From the NCBI GenBank assembly GCA_025201805.1, contig MU619372.1, positions 1 to 26,996 on the forward strand: a stretch of 26,996 nt of DNA, given 5' to 3'. Within the stretch, counting starts at the first letter, position 1; the number at the start of each line of letters is the position of its first letter. Under the pieces are notes generated by a model. That model was not told the DNA's origin. It did no database searches and saw only the letters and a list, made by a program, of their open reading frames with translations. A program made the position numbers and the translations under genes. This document shows positions 10,773 to 20,375 of this stretch, piece after piece. This DNA comes from Parasitella parasitica (Eukaryota > Mucoromycota > Mucoromycetes > Mucorales > Mucoraceae).

Positions 10773-11973
10773 TTAGTTGATTTGCTTCAATAAAGCAGCC
10801 AACTCGGCAGAGACCCTATCACCAACTTCAATAGTTGATTTGTCTCCCTTGAGGTCGCGGGTATGGAATCCGGAATCTAAAACTTTACGGACAGCTTCTT
10901 CGATGGCACGAGCCTCATTCTCGAACCCAAGCGAATATCTAAGCAGCATAGCAGCACTAAGAATAGTAGCGATGGGATTGGCGATACCTTGGCCAGCAAT
11001 ATCAGGAGCGGAGCCGTGGATAGGCTCATAAACACCGAGACATTTACCCTTACCGTCAGGAAGGCCACTAAGAGAAGCTGAGGGTAACAAACCGAGAGAA
11101 CCGACAATGACAGACGCCTCATCTGAAAGGATGTCACCAAACATGTTTTCAGTTAAAACGACGCCATTGAGACTGCTGGGACGTTGAACCATAGCCATCG
11201 CACATGAATCTACAAGTTGGTGGTCGTATTGAAGCTCGGGAAACTCCTTTTCCATGGTCTCGGTGACAGTTTTGCGCCAGAGACGAGATGTAGCCAAAAC
11301 ATTGGCTTTGTCAACAGAGTGAATCTTACCAGGAGGTGATTGCTTCTTAGCTAAAAGAGCGGCTAATCGAGTAACACGCTCAACCTCTTCTCTAGAGTAA
11401 GGAAGAGTATCGTAGGCTGTAGAGAAATCAATTTAGTAAGAATAAAGTTGATTCTCTTCTTTGCCTTCCATCCAAAACCGATTACTTACCTTTGCCATCT
11501 TCACCAGCTTCCTGTCGATCCCCAAAGTAGATACCACCGACCAATTCACGAACAAATACGAAATCAGTACCTTGAACAACATGATCTTTTAAAGGGGAAA
11601 GACCTGTAAGACTTTCGGAGGCAAATGAAACAGGGCGCAAATTAGCATACAAATCCAAAGCTTTTCTGAGCTTCAAGAGACCTTGCTCAGGACGAGGACC
11701 ACTACCAATCTGAGCACCAGGAAGACCGCCAACAGCACCCAAAAGAATAGCATCGGCTGTCTTGCAAGCATCAAGAGAGGAGTCGGGAAGAGGTTCACCA
11801 GTCTTTTCCATGGCATCTAAACCGATCAATTCATATTTAAAGTCGAATTCAGCATCGAGTGCTTGGGCTCTGTGTTCAGCTACAACCTTTAAGACTTTGA
11901 CAGCTTCAGCTACAATTTCGGGGCCCACACCATCACCGGGGAGACACACGATAGAAATTTTTCTGGGAGACAT
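10773..11973 (-). CDS. LEU2: 3-isopropylmalate dehydrogenase
   Basis: Oxidises and decarboxylates 3-isopropylmalate with NAD+, the third leucine-specific step, normally in the cytosol. Exons 11973-11490 and 11416-10773 are separated by a 73-nt intron (GTAAGT...CTACAG, with TACTAAAT as a likely branch site), giving 375 aa against about 364 in yeast. The start [20 protein letters not shown] is the conserved N-terminus, and no targeting peptide precedes it. Family marks are [14 protein letters not shown] (substrate-binding Arg residues), the isocitrate/isopropylmalate dehydrogenase signature [19 protein letters not shown] with its metal-binding Asp residues, and the NAD-binding stretch [17 protein letters not shown]. 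The exon junction reads [13 protein letters not shown] without loss. Upstream are a TATA box, TGAATCA, AGCCAAT and a perfect TGAGTCA, consistent with general amino-acid control. ILV5 lies 1.35 kb upstream on the same strand. The gene looks intact. Confidence 0.98.
11417..11489 (-). other. LEU2 intron
   Basis: 73 nt on the minus strand with donor GTAAGT and acceptor CTACAG. It removes an in-frame stop and joins AAA-G to CC-TAC (Lys-Ala-Tyr), restoring the family sequence. Confidence 0.93.
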
Positions 11974-12046
11974 GGATTACGGTTAATTTTGTTTGAAACT
12001 TACGAAAACAAAAAGAAAAAAAATGCAACTGTTACTTAAAAATACG

Positions 12047-12053
12047 CTTTATA
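12047..12053 (-). promoter_or_regulatory. TATA box of LEU2
   Basis: TATAAAG on the minus strand, about 75 bases before the LEU2 ATG, a normal spacing for a fungal TATA promoter with a short leader. Confidence 0.55.
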
Positions 12054-12067
12054 ACTATCTAAAAAAA

Positions 12068-12106
12068 TGAATCATTGCCATTGTAGCCAATCATCTAGAT
12101 GAGTCA
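12068..12106 (-). promoter_or_regulatory. GCN4/CPC1-like sites and CCAAT box upstream of LEU2
   Basis: This cluster holds TGAATCA (12068-12074, a one-base variant), AGCCAAT (12085-12091) and a perfect TGAGTCA (12100-12106), 95-133 bases upstream of the LEU2 start. TGA(C/G)TCA is the known target of Gcn4/CPC1 bZIP activators that raise amino-acid biosynthesis genes on starvation. CCAAT is bound by the HAP/NF-Y complex. Binding here is inferred. Confidence 0.5.
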
Positions 12107-13318
12107 ATGATTGGGTGTCTATCAGAGTGACAAAGAGGAGTGCTCTTAAAAGACAGGTTGCCTGAGGTTTAATCTTATGAACAGCAATATTTGGGTTCAT
12201 CTTCTTTGGTTTATGCGAATTTGGCTGCTGATTGCGCGCTGCCTTTCATAAAAAACCTAGTTTGCACTTTCTGTATACTAATTTGCATTACAGATAGAGA
12301 TTGGTAAGTTAACTGAAATACTCAGAGGTGATCAAGATGTAATTGATATATCTGATGGACGAAAATCTTCTAGCCTGAGGAACTTTGCTTTAATAACAGC
12401 TCGATTATTTCGCAAGAGTGTATTTCTATTTTCTTCAAGGTCAACACGACTTAGTGTGTACGATTTTAGCCTATCAACAAAAGCTGTTCATCTCACGGGT
12501 TTAAATTTTCTACATAATAAACATCTTCAACGCATTTTAAGCTCAAAATGTTCAAAAATACAAACCAGGTTTTTTTTTTTTTTGCCAAATTCAGATCAAA
12601 GATACTTTTTTTAAAAAAAAGCTACTATATAGAATTTTCTGCTCTATAAGATAGTGTGATAAAAAAAAGTAGTTTGCTAAAAATTTTTGGAGAAAATCAT
12701 TTAATTAAATTGTTTCTAGCCCAGTATTTGATTTTTATACAGTTCTCTGTCAAATTTAGTTGATGCTTACAATTCATTAACTTTCTATCTTTGTTCTGAC
12801 TCACAATGTTGTGTATTCCAAGGTCGTTTTTGGGACTAAAAATAAAAATCAATATTTTCCTGGATTTTCATGAGGGTATAGTTGGGATTTAGGGCAGTTC
12901 AAAAGTGCTGACTAAAATATCCGAATTTTAAGATTTAATCAGCTTGAACCTAGGGAATTATCTCCTCTAGCCTAAAAACCTGGGGTATTCAATCACGAAT
13001 CTCAGAAACTGTTCCCATAGAATAAGTTCTACGGTTTTATGTTAGTGATAGATTTTTTCATTAAGGTATGGATTCTAACAAATGTCCTTGCTAATGATGA
13101 TTTTGCATGCTTTGTTGAGTTTGCACAACTTCCACAGTCTGACATGATGTACCATGTCTGGACGATACCGTGACAACAAATTTAATAATTTATAACAATT
13201 TTTATTCAAAGTGGATGAAACAATTTTTTTAAAAGGGTGAAGTGTATACAGAAAGGCGAAATTGGGTTATACATTACTAATAAATAGAAAAAAAAAATTT
13301 TTTTCATTTGTAAATGAT

Positions 13319-14567
13319 TTAGTTCTTGCCGGCGTTTTCAGGTCTAAGTTGGCGAACGGTCTTGCCAGTTCTCCAAATTTCTGATTCACGAATTTCTCTG
13401 AGTTCTTCTTCAAGCTTCTCACGGTAATCGGGTTGAGAGTTGCGATCAAGAGATCGAGCAGTTTCGGAACCATCCTTGACAGATCTGTAAAGATCTTCAA
13501 AGACAGGCTTGGAAGCATCATGGAAAGGCTTCCACCAATCAAGAGCACCACGCATAGCGGTTGTAGAGCAGTTAGAGTACATCCAGTCCATGCCACGTTC
13601 ACCGATCAGAGGATAAAGCGACTGAGTAGCTTCCTCAACAGTCTCATTGAAAGCTTCAGAAGGAGAGTGGCCATTGGCTCTTAAAACTTCATATTGAGCT
13701 TGGAACAAACCTTGAATAGCACCCATCAAGACACCACGCTCACCGAATAAATCAGAGTAAACTTCCTTTTCAAAGGTAGTTTCATACATATAACCTGAAC
13801 CAATACCAATACCTAAAGCAATGGTGCGCTCTTTGGCGTGGCCGCTAGCATCCTTGTAGACAGCGAAAGAGGAGTTTATACCACGGCCTTCCTGGAAAAG
13901 ACGACGTACAGTGAAACCGGAGCCCTTGGGGGCAACGAGAATAACATCAACACCCTCGGGAGCCTCAATGTTGGTTTGATCCTTGTAAACGATAGAGAAC
14001 CCATGGGAAAAGTAGAGAGTCTTGCCAGGAGTCAAAAGAGGCTTCATTTGGGGCCAGATTTCCTTTTGGAAAGCATCGGACAAGAGGTTCATGACAACAG
14101 TACCCTTTTCGACGGCATCCAAGACAGGGAACAAGTTCTTTCCGGGAACCCAACCTTCTTCAATGGCTTGCTGATAAGTCTTACCTTCACGTTGGCCGAT
14201 AATAACATTGACACCATTGTCGCGCAAGTTTAAAGCTTGACCACGACCTTGAGGGCCGTAACCGAGAACAGCAATAGTATCATTCTTGAAAGTTTCGAGC
14301 AGCTTTTCCTTAGGGACATCAGAGCGCTCGTAAACGGTCTCTTTTGATCCTCCAAAGTCAAGTGTCTTCATGCCACGAGATTGCATGATAGGAACAATCT
14401 GCTTTGGATTAATACTTTGGATAATTGTGTTGACACTTTATAAAGTAACTTACGGTAGCAGCCTTAACAAAGGATTGCTTGATAGCAGGTCTGGCAGCGG
14501 CCACAACAGTGGGGCGGGCCATAGTGGCAGCTCTACGGAGAGCAGTAGCAAAGACGCGAGAGGACAT
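13319..14567 (-). CDS. ILV5: Ketol-acid reductoisomerase, mitochondrial
   Basis: Converts acetolactate or acetohydroxybutyrate to the dihydroxy acid with NADPH and Mg2+, the second common step of valine/isoleucine (and leucine precursor) synthesis, in mitochondria. Exons 14567-14454 and 14398-13319 flank a 55-nt intron, giving 397 aa (yeast about 395). Exon 1 encodes a typical presequence: basic, Ser/Ala-rich and without acidic residues (MSSRVFATALRRAATMARP). The NADPH-binding motif GYGPQGRGQALNLRD starts near residue 84. Metal-binding Asp and Glu lie in DLFGERG (about 254 and 258), and EEATQSLYPLIGERG and SNCSTTAMRG complete the active site. It is transcribed towards LEU2 and divergently from ILV2, the enzyme of the preceding step. 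A TATA box lies about 85 bases upstream. The gene looks intact. Confidence 0.98.
14399..14453 (-). other. ILV5 intron
   Basis: 55 nt on the minus strand, GTAAGT donor and GCAG acceptor, phase 0. It falls between the presequence exon and the mature enzyme region. Confidence 0.92.
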
Positions 14568-14648
14568 TTTTCAATTGATATAATTTGAAAAAAAGAAGAA
14601 AGAGAAAGAAAAAAAATAAAAAAAGCCTAAAGCGAAACTAAAAAGTGG

Positions 14649-14655
14649 TTTTATA
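14649..14655 (-). promoter_or_regulatory. TATA box of ILV5
   Basis: TATAAAA on the minus strand, about 85 bases before the ILV5 ATG. A T/C-rich leader (minus strand) lies between it and the start codon, as is common in highly expressed fungal genes. Confidence 0.55.
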
Positions 14656-14714
14656 CACGAATTAGAGTAACTCTAAATGCCCATCTTTCATTCGTGTGTT
14701 CCATTTGCAATTAA

Positions 14715-14721
14715 TGATTCA
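14715..14721. promoter_or_regulatory. Variant GCN4-like site upstream of ILV5
   Basis: TGATTCA is about 150 bases upstream of the ILV5 ATG. It differs by one central base from TGA(C/G)TCA and is the reverse complement of the TGAATCA upstream of LEU2. Confidence 0.3.
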
Positions 14722-15336
14722 CTGACAAATGCAACATTTGTCTTGGTTAAGGGTATTTGTTACTTGCAAGTTATGAACAGTCTGCCAATAAGGTTGGATG
14801 TGTGTAGAGTGTGATACATTTTGGATCTGTCTATCCGATTGGCTGGATTAAACTTCTTGTTGATCTAAAAGGTAAAATGTAGATGGTGCTTTTTTGGTAA
14901 GCCGCATGTACAAGCTAAAATAAGATGCGATATGTTCCCGATTTTGCATTGTGATTAGCACGGATCAGTATCTACCCAAGGGAAATACCTAAAAGCCAGT
15001 TACTACGTTAAATGCCTCTAACTTTTTGCGCATCACAAACTCCCTGCATTGCAATTTGGCGCATGCAAAATTCATAGCAATTACAAGTTTTATACACTCT
15101 TCTGCATCAATATTCAACAATCGACAATCGACAATCGTTTATATTGGATGTCAAATAAACATTTTATAAAAATTATGTCGCAGATCTTCTAATTGATGCA
15201 ACAGAATTTACACAAGATGACATTCATTTTCTTGCAAATATAATTCGGTTTGATCTCTGCGATACGCCAGTTTTTTTTTGTCAATTATTTAAATTTGCTT
15301 TAGGCTCATACAATTTTCGTATTTTTAATGAAGGTA

Positions 15337-16140
15337 TCTTGCCTATTAGTCTTTCAAGTTTTCCGAGACATATCTCAAAATTGTTAACAGAGTGCTCAGC
15401 AATGTTAAAGAGATTTTTACTGCCAACGGCTCCGCTTGCTTCGTGGATTCTAGCTTTACATCCTCTATATCAGCAAATAAACTTTTTTTAACTGCATTTT
15501 TGAGGAGTGACCAAAAGTTGTCAATTGGAATAAGTTCTGGAGAGTATAGAGGAAGTTATACTGCCCTGTAGCCTCTAGCTTTCGTTACTTTTGTTATCTC
15601 GTGTAAAGTGTGGAGTGGTGCGTTATCCGCTACAATATAAAATATGATTGTTTAAGGGAACTTGTAACAATTCATCTAATATTTTAGAAATGAATCTCAT
15701 GTGGTGGCCAGTATTTCTCTTGATATAGCCATCAACCTTCACTTTCTTGGGCTTCATAGGCTTCCTTATTTGTGGGTCGCTAATAAGACTCCCAGAGTAG
15801 TATTTGAGAGAAAACGAACAGTAGGTGCTTCAACAATTGCTAGTGTACCGCGAATTAAATGAGCATTGGGGCTCCCCATAAGAATACTGAAGCTGGCTTC
15901 GTCCGCAAAAACGTAGTTATAGCGCTTTTCACGGTCTTTGCCCAAGGCTGTAATGAAATCCACTTCACAGCTAGATTGCAATTGTAAAAGATAAAATTTC
16001 CACAGCTTAGCTCTTTAATGTGATAGAAAACAGCCTTATGATTGTCGAAATGGACATTATATTTTCTACGAGCTACTACTTCGATAATTTCCAACTACTT
16101 TCTCCATTTTGATATCAAGCTCTTCTGTGGGCTTAGCCGG
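15337..16140 (-). pseudogene. Broken DDE transposase (IS630/Tc1-mariner type)
   Basis: Read on the minus strand, this is the C-terminal two-thirds of a DDE_3-type transposase. FADEASFSILMG carries the first catalytic Asp (about 15885-15920). ATLAIVEAPTVRF-like sequence (read as GTLAIVEAPTVRF) follows. IVADNAPLHTLHEITK carries the second Asp (about 15600-15650). SPELIPIDNFWSLLKNAVKK carries the third acidic residue, here Asp where many relatives have Glu. The tail reads KNLFNIAEHSVNNFEICLG. Damage includes a TAA where the family has a Tyr before LPLYSPE, a one-base frameshift after EDVK, and disorder between the first and second Asp and in the N-terminal DNA-binding part. No terminal inverted repeats or TA target duplication were identified. 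It sits inside the ILV5-ILV2 divergent promoter region. Confidence 0.85.
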
Positions 16141-16632
16141 AAAGCCTCTCTGGTAAGATCGGTGCTAGGTTCATTGTCATTAAGGTTTCATTTCCCTGCT
16201 CTTCCACAACGTTTCCCTTAGCATAAACAAATCTTGGTATATTCTCGGTCTATCTCACTATTGGACCACGATTATCAAACGTGTGCTACGGTACTGAATA
16301 GTGGTAAACAGCTTTATAAAATTTATATCAAACCTGTCATTCTCCCTTTTTTCTTTTCTTTCAAGCAATTTTTATTTGTTGGACGCCGTTATCGCAGGCG
16401 CTCCCTGAAGCTCGGGTTTAGCAGGTCCAGGGCGTGATGTGCTTACAATCTACAGTCTGGGAATTTTATTTAACAAAGAGAACTATACTGTATTTATTGC
16501 TAAAACCATTTTAAGAGTTCGGGATAGCAAAATAGGTTTCCAAAACCATCATATTTAAATGAAGAATAGACCCAAGCTACCTAATATTACGCTTTAGTTA
16601 ATAATTACATGACAGTTGTTATTCGTCGCTTT

Positions 16633-16764
16633 ATTGGCTCATAACAAAATGTTAGAGTCTGACCAGGTTCCCATTTGGCTGATAATGATAAGAAGGAGCT
16701 CCGATATGTACCCCACATTTGGTTTGGTGTGAGCAAGTGGGAATCATATTGATTATGAGCCAAT
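16633..16764. repeat. 12-bp inverted repeat spanning 132 bases
   Basis: ATTGGCTCATAA (16633-16644) and TTATGAGCCAAT (16753-16764) are perfect inverted copies. Each contains a CCAAT box (AGCCAAT). It may be a tiny MITE-like insertion or a pair of HAP/NF-Y sites in the ILV2 promoter. No clear target duplication was seen. Confidence 0.55.
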
Positions 16765-16831
16765 CAAACAGATAATTTTGCGTTACCTTGGCATACTATG
16801 CAATTGACCAAAGAGCCTGATTTGATTGGTT

Positions 16832-16838
16832 TGACTCA
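16832..16838 (+). promoter_or_regulatory. GCN4/CPC1-like site upstream of ILV2 (distal)
   Basis: A perfect TGACTCA about 480 bases before the ILV2 ATG. With the proximal copy it makes two perfect sites in this promoter, consistent with starvation-induced bZIP control. Confidence 0.45.
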
Positions 16839-17034
16839 CAATATATCCCTTAAGCAAAAGATATTGCCCATTTGCACATGTTGGTAAACAAGATGAAAGA
16901 ATAAAAGCCATGGATTCTATGTGAAATGAGATCTAGTAATGTCAAGTGGAATTGCGGCAAGATAGAAGGATTTCCATCCAAATAGATGGGCGACCATAAA
17001 GCATCTATCAAAAACTGATGGTTCTGGTTTGTAT

Positions 17035-17041
17035 TGACTCA
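17035..17041 (+). promoter_or_regulatory. GCN4/CPC1-like site upstream of ILV2 (proximal)
   Basis: A perfect TGACTCA followed by T (TGACTCAT), about 280 bases before the ILV2 ATG. Function is inferred from the motif and the pathway. Confidence 0.5.
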
Positions 17042-17317
17042 TTGCTTTTGATTCGCCGGCATAAAAGATGATTCGTCCTACATACGAACGTTAATTTTTT
17101 CTTTGACTCTAGATCTTTTTTGATTGATTTGTATATAATTGAGATAATCATATTCTTCCTTGCTTCTCTTTTCCTTTTTTCTTTTTGTTTTCCATTGAAT
17201 TTCTCAAGTAGAAAATTTAACCGCACTTCTTTGATTTAGTCATCTCCATAGCGGCCCATCTTACATTTTACCCTTTCTCTTTTTTTTTTCCAACTTATAA
17301 TAACTACACATTAAGAA

Positions 17318-19535
17318 ATGCTTGCGTCTTCAACAGCGAGAAATTCTGCAAAATTATTCAGCTCATCATATCCTAGAGCCAGTCTTGGTCTTTATCGCCA
17401 CCGAGCTGTTATTGCTTGTGCTGGTATCCACACTACACACAAATCAAAGAGTGCCGTTGCCTCACCGTAAGTTTGCCCAATGCAATCGTATAAATAGCCA
17501 ATTAACTCGGATATTATAGAACCATCTCACATTCAGAGCGCTCTGCTGTCGCTCTAGAAAAATCACCCAAGACGGTCTCGCCTCTCAGCAATAAAAAGTC
17601 TCAAGCTGTTGAAATGGATGATTCGTTTGTTGGTATGTCTGGTGGTGAAATCTTTCACGAAATGATGTTGAGACATGACGTTAAGCATGTCTTTGGCTAC
17701 CCTGGTGGTGCCATTCTGCCCGTTTTTGATGCTATTCACGAATCAGAGTATTTCAAATTCATTCTCCCTAGACATGAACAAGGTGCTGGACATATGGCTG
17801 AAGGTTATGCCAAAGCAACGTATGTTGATCTTTTTTCTATGATAACAATATTTTTTTTTTTTTTTTACTAATTAAATGCTGGTAGTGGTAAGCCTGGTGT
17901 TGTCCTTGTAACATCTGGTCCTGGTGCTACAAATGTTGTCACTGCCATGGCCGATGCTTTAGCTGACGGCGTCCCTCTTGTCGTCTTTTCTGGTCAAGTT
18001 CCTACCTCTGCTATTGGTACAGATGCTTTTCAAGAAGGTATTTACGATTGTACAGAGTAATTTTGATTGGATCCCTAATCGTTTTTATAGCTGATGTCGT
18101 TGGTATCACCCGTAGCTGTTCAAAATGGAATGTCATGGTAAAGGATATTGCAGAACTTCCTCGTCGTATCAATGAAGCTTTCACCATTGCTACCAGTGGT
18201 CGCCCTGGTCCTGTTCTCGTTGATCTCCCCAAGGATGTCACCGCTGGTGTTCTTAAACGTCCTATTCCTACTAACGCATTGATCCCTCAGCGTCCCTCTA
18301 CCATTCCCAACACTGCTGTAGGCGCTTTCACTGAAGAAGCACGCTCTAAACCTCACCCTGTTTTATCTCGTGCCGCCGATTTGATCAACAACGCTAAAAG
18401 ACCCGTCATTTTTGCTGGTAATGGAATTTTTGGCCATCCTGACGGTCCCAAGCTTTTGAGACAACTTGCCAACCATGGTAACATCCCTGTAACTACAACT
18501 CTTCACGGACTTGGCGCATATGATGAAATGGACCCTAAATCTCTCCATATGTTGGGTATGCATGGTTCAGGTTATGCCAACTTGGCTATGCAAAATGCTG
18601 ATGTTATCATTGCTCTTGGTGCTCGTTTCGATGATCGTGTTACTGGGTCTATTCCTACTTTTGCTCCCGAAGCCGTCAAAGCTGCCAAAGAAGGCCGTGG
18701 TGGTATTCTTCACTTTGAAATCATGCCCAAGAACATCAACAAGGTTATTGATGCTACTGAAGCTATTGAAGGTGATGTCACAGAGAATTTGAAGAAACTC
18801 GTTCCTCATATCAAGAGCACCCCTCGCAAAGAATGGCTTGATCAGATCACTACCTGGAAGAATGCCTATCCATTTTACTACGAAAAAACGACCAAGGATG
18901 ACGAAAAACTGAAGCCTCAACAATTAATCGAGGAACTTGACCGTCAAACGAGAGATATCAAGGATAAGGTCACTATCACCACTGGCGTTGGTCAGCATCA
19001 AATGTGGACAGCCCAAATGTTTAGGTGGAATACCCCTCGTTCTCTTATCACGTCTGGTGGTCTCGGTACAATGGGTTACGGTCTTCCTGCTGCCATTGGT
19101 GCCAAAGTTGCTAAACCTGATAACATTGTCGTCGACATTGACGGCGACGCCTCTTTCTCTATGACAGCTATGGAATTAGCTACTGCAGCTGAATTCAACA
19201 TTGGAGTAAAGGTATTGCTGCTGAATAACTCATTCCAAGGTATGGTGAAACAATGGCAAGATCTCTTTTATAAGGAAAGATACTCTGGCACCATTATGAA
19301 GAACCCTGATTTTGTCAAGCTTGCTGAAGCCATGGGTGTCAAGGGTATTCGTGTTACCAAGGCTTCTGAAGTCGAAGCAAAGATGAAGGAGTTCTTGGAG
19401 CACGATGGTCCTGTTATAATGGATGCTGTTGTCTGTAAAAAAGAAGTTCTTTACCCAATGGTTCCCGGTGGAAAGCCTTTGCATGAATTTATGCTTCACC
19501 CTACCATTGCTGCTCGCAACAAAAAGAAGGATTAA
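17318..19535 (+). CDS. ILV2: Acetolactate synthase catalytic subunit, mitochondrial
   Basis: Thiamine-diphosphate enzyme that makes acetolactate from pyruvate (or acetohydroxybutyrate), the first committed step of branched-chain amino-acid synthesis, in mitochondria. Four exons (17318-17466, 17520-17819, 17886-18037, 18091-19535) give 681 aa (yeast 687). Exon 1 is a basic, Ser/Ala-rich presequence ([17 protein letters not shown]). Conserved sites: catalytic Glu136 in [48 protein letters not shown]-domain [10 protein letters not shown] (377-386); Mg/ThDP motif GDASFS (552) through LNNS (580); and QGMVKQWQ with the Trp (589) matched to the herbicide-site Trp of yeast. LNNS replaces the yeast LNNE, but that Mg ligand is thought to be a backbone atom. 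Its regulatory partner ILV6 is not in the window. Start chosen as the first ATG giving a targeting peptide. The gene looks intact. Confidence 0.98.
17467..17519 (+). other. ILV2 intron 1
   Basis: 53 nt, GTAAGT...TTATAG, with TTAACTC as a possible branch site. It lies just after the presequence exon. Confidence 0.88.
17820..17885 (+). other. ILV2 intron 2
   Basis: 66 nt, GTATGT...GGTAG, with a run of 16 Ts followed by ACTAAT, a good branch site. It joins KAT to GKPGVV. Confidence 0.93.
18038..18090 (+). other. ILV2 intron 3
   Basis: 53 nt, GTATTT...TTATAG, with CCTAATC as the branch site. It joins DAFQE to ADVVGI, restoring a block conserved in all acetolactate synthases. Confidence 0.93.
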
Positions 19536-19748
19536 ACGATATTAGAATTTCAGTTTTATATCCATTCTCTCTTTCCTATGCTCTTCTCTATTTATAATCC
19601 TCACTTGGCGACAACTAAAAATCCTTATTTTAAATCATTCTTTTTTGCATTTTACTATTTTTCTAACTATATAAATATGCCCAAAAAAACTGTAATTATA
19701 AACCAAAAATAAAAAAAAGGCTGCTTGCTTTCTTTTCGATACACTCAT
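19536..19748. terminator. Convergent 3' region of ILV2 and AK6
   Basis: The 213 bases between two facing stop codons are AT-rich and must contain both 3' ends. AATAAA at 19708-19713 could serve ILV2. No hairpin terminator is expected or seen in a eukaryote. Confidence 0.5.
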
Positions 19749-20375
19749 TTATTTATTATTATTCTGCTTCCATGCTTCCAGCCATTGCTTGACTCGATCT
19801 GCATTACTTTCCATGTCACCCACTGTGTTGCTTGGAAGTTCAATGACAATTTCTGGATCATAGGAATCCCGAGCTGTTTCCAAAACAACTTGCATAATTT
19901 CACATTCCATGTTTTCCCCTATCTTGGCTTTGTTATATCCTCTGAAATAAAGATTAATATGCAAGTAGAAAATCCCATATCAAAATTCACCTTTTTTCCA
20001 TACGATCGTACAAAGGCTCTGTGTCGGTACGAAGCACCAATACAAGATCAAACCATCTCTCAGGAAATATCTGGCAAGTGTGAAAATCTACAATTTTACC
20101 ACCATTTTTTAGCATCTCTTCCAATTCATCCAAGAGCTACAGAGTTCATTAGATTTAGTGTCGACTGTAGAAGCTTTAGTCAAATGTACCTTGTCTTCAT
20201 CTAATTCATAAGTATCATATTTTTCAATGTACTCTCCATGTAGCATCTTTGACTTCACGATTTCACCAACATCGATATGCTCTAATTCACAAATTTCTGC
20301 AATGGCTTGGGCGGTAGTTGTCTTACCAGTACCAGGAGTGCCGGTAACCAGGACATTGGGCAGAGAGCGTTCCAT
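19749..20375 (-). CDS. FAP7: Adenylate kinase 6 / FAP7-type nuclear NTPase
   Basis: Small P-loop kinase/ATPase. The family (yeast Fap7, human AK6) binds ribosomal protein uS11 (Rps14) and helps final 18S rRNA processing in 40S assembly, and also interconverts adenine nucleotides. Exons 20375-20190, 20136-19991 and 19941-19749 give 174 aa, the usual family size of about 170-200. Evidence: the P-loop GTPGTGKTT at residues 12-20, HIDVGEIVKSK, the acidic LDEDKLLDELEE, IVDFHTC (Walker-B-like), the lid region LVLRTDTEPLYDRMEKRGY and a C-terminal MQVVLETARDSYDP. The start used is the ATG of MERSLPNVL in a good context (CCACAATGG); an in-frame ATG at 20435 would add 20 residues not expected in the family. 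Convergent with ILV2 and apparently unrelated to its pathway. Confidence 0.95.
19942..19990 (-). other. AK6/FAP7 intron 2
   Basis: 49 nt on the minus strand, GTGAAT...TTTCAG. It joins MEK-R to GYNKAK. Confidence 0.9.
20137..20189 (-). other. AK6/FAP7 intron 1
   Basis: 53 nt on the minus strand, GTACAT...TGTAG. It joins LDEDK to LLDELEE. Two CTAAA/CTAAT-like branch candidates lie inside. Confidence 0.9.

Larger units (their letters stand above)
11974..13318. other. Intergenic: LEU2 promoter and ILV5 3' region
   Basis: 1.35 kb of AT-rich DNA. The LEU2-proximal 150 bases hold its TATA box and bZIP/CCAAT-like sites. A second perfect TGACTCA lies at 12797-12803, about 825 bases upstream of LEU2. 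The rest, including a T14 run near 12570, shows no coding signal. Confidence 0.6.
14568..15336. other. ILV5 upstream region
   Basis: Promoter-proximal part of the ILV5-ILV2 divergent spacer. It contains the ILV5 TATA box (14649-14655), a TGATTCA (14715-14721, a one-base variant of the GCN4 site) and an ATTGGCT inverted CCAAT box (14838-14844). No coding signal was found. Confidence 0.55.
16141..17317. other. ILV2 upstream region
   Basis: About 1.2 kb between the transposase relic and ILV2. It contains a 12-bp inverted repeat (16633-16644 and 16753-16764), two perfect TGACTCA sites (16832-16838 and 17035-17041), and a C/T-rich stretch just before the ILV2 ATG typical of fungal leaders. The open frame around 16234-16437 has no recognisable similarity. 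Confidence 0.55.

Noticed and set aside
16234-16437. 67-codon open frame upstream of ILV2
   Set aside because: No similarity and biased composition; likely random.
11974-17317. Leu3 binding sites (CCG-N4-CGG type) near the pathway genes
   Set aside because: I looked for them in the three upstream regions and saw none, so Leu3-type control is not supported.
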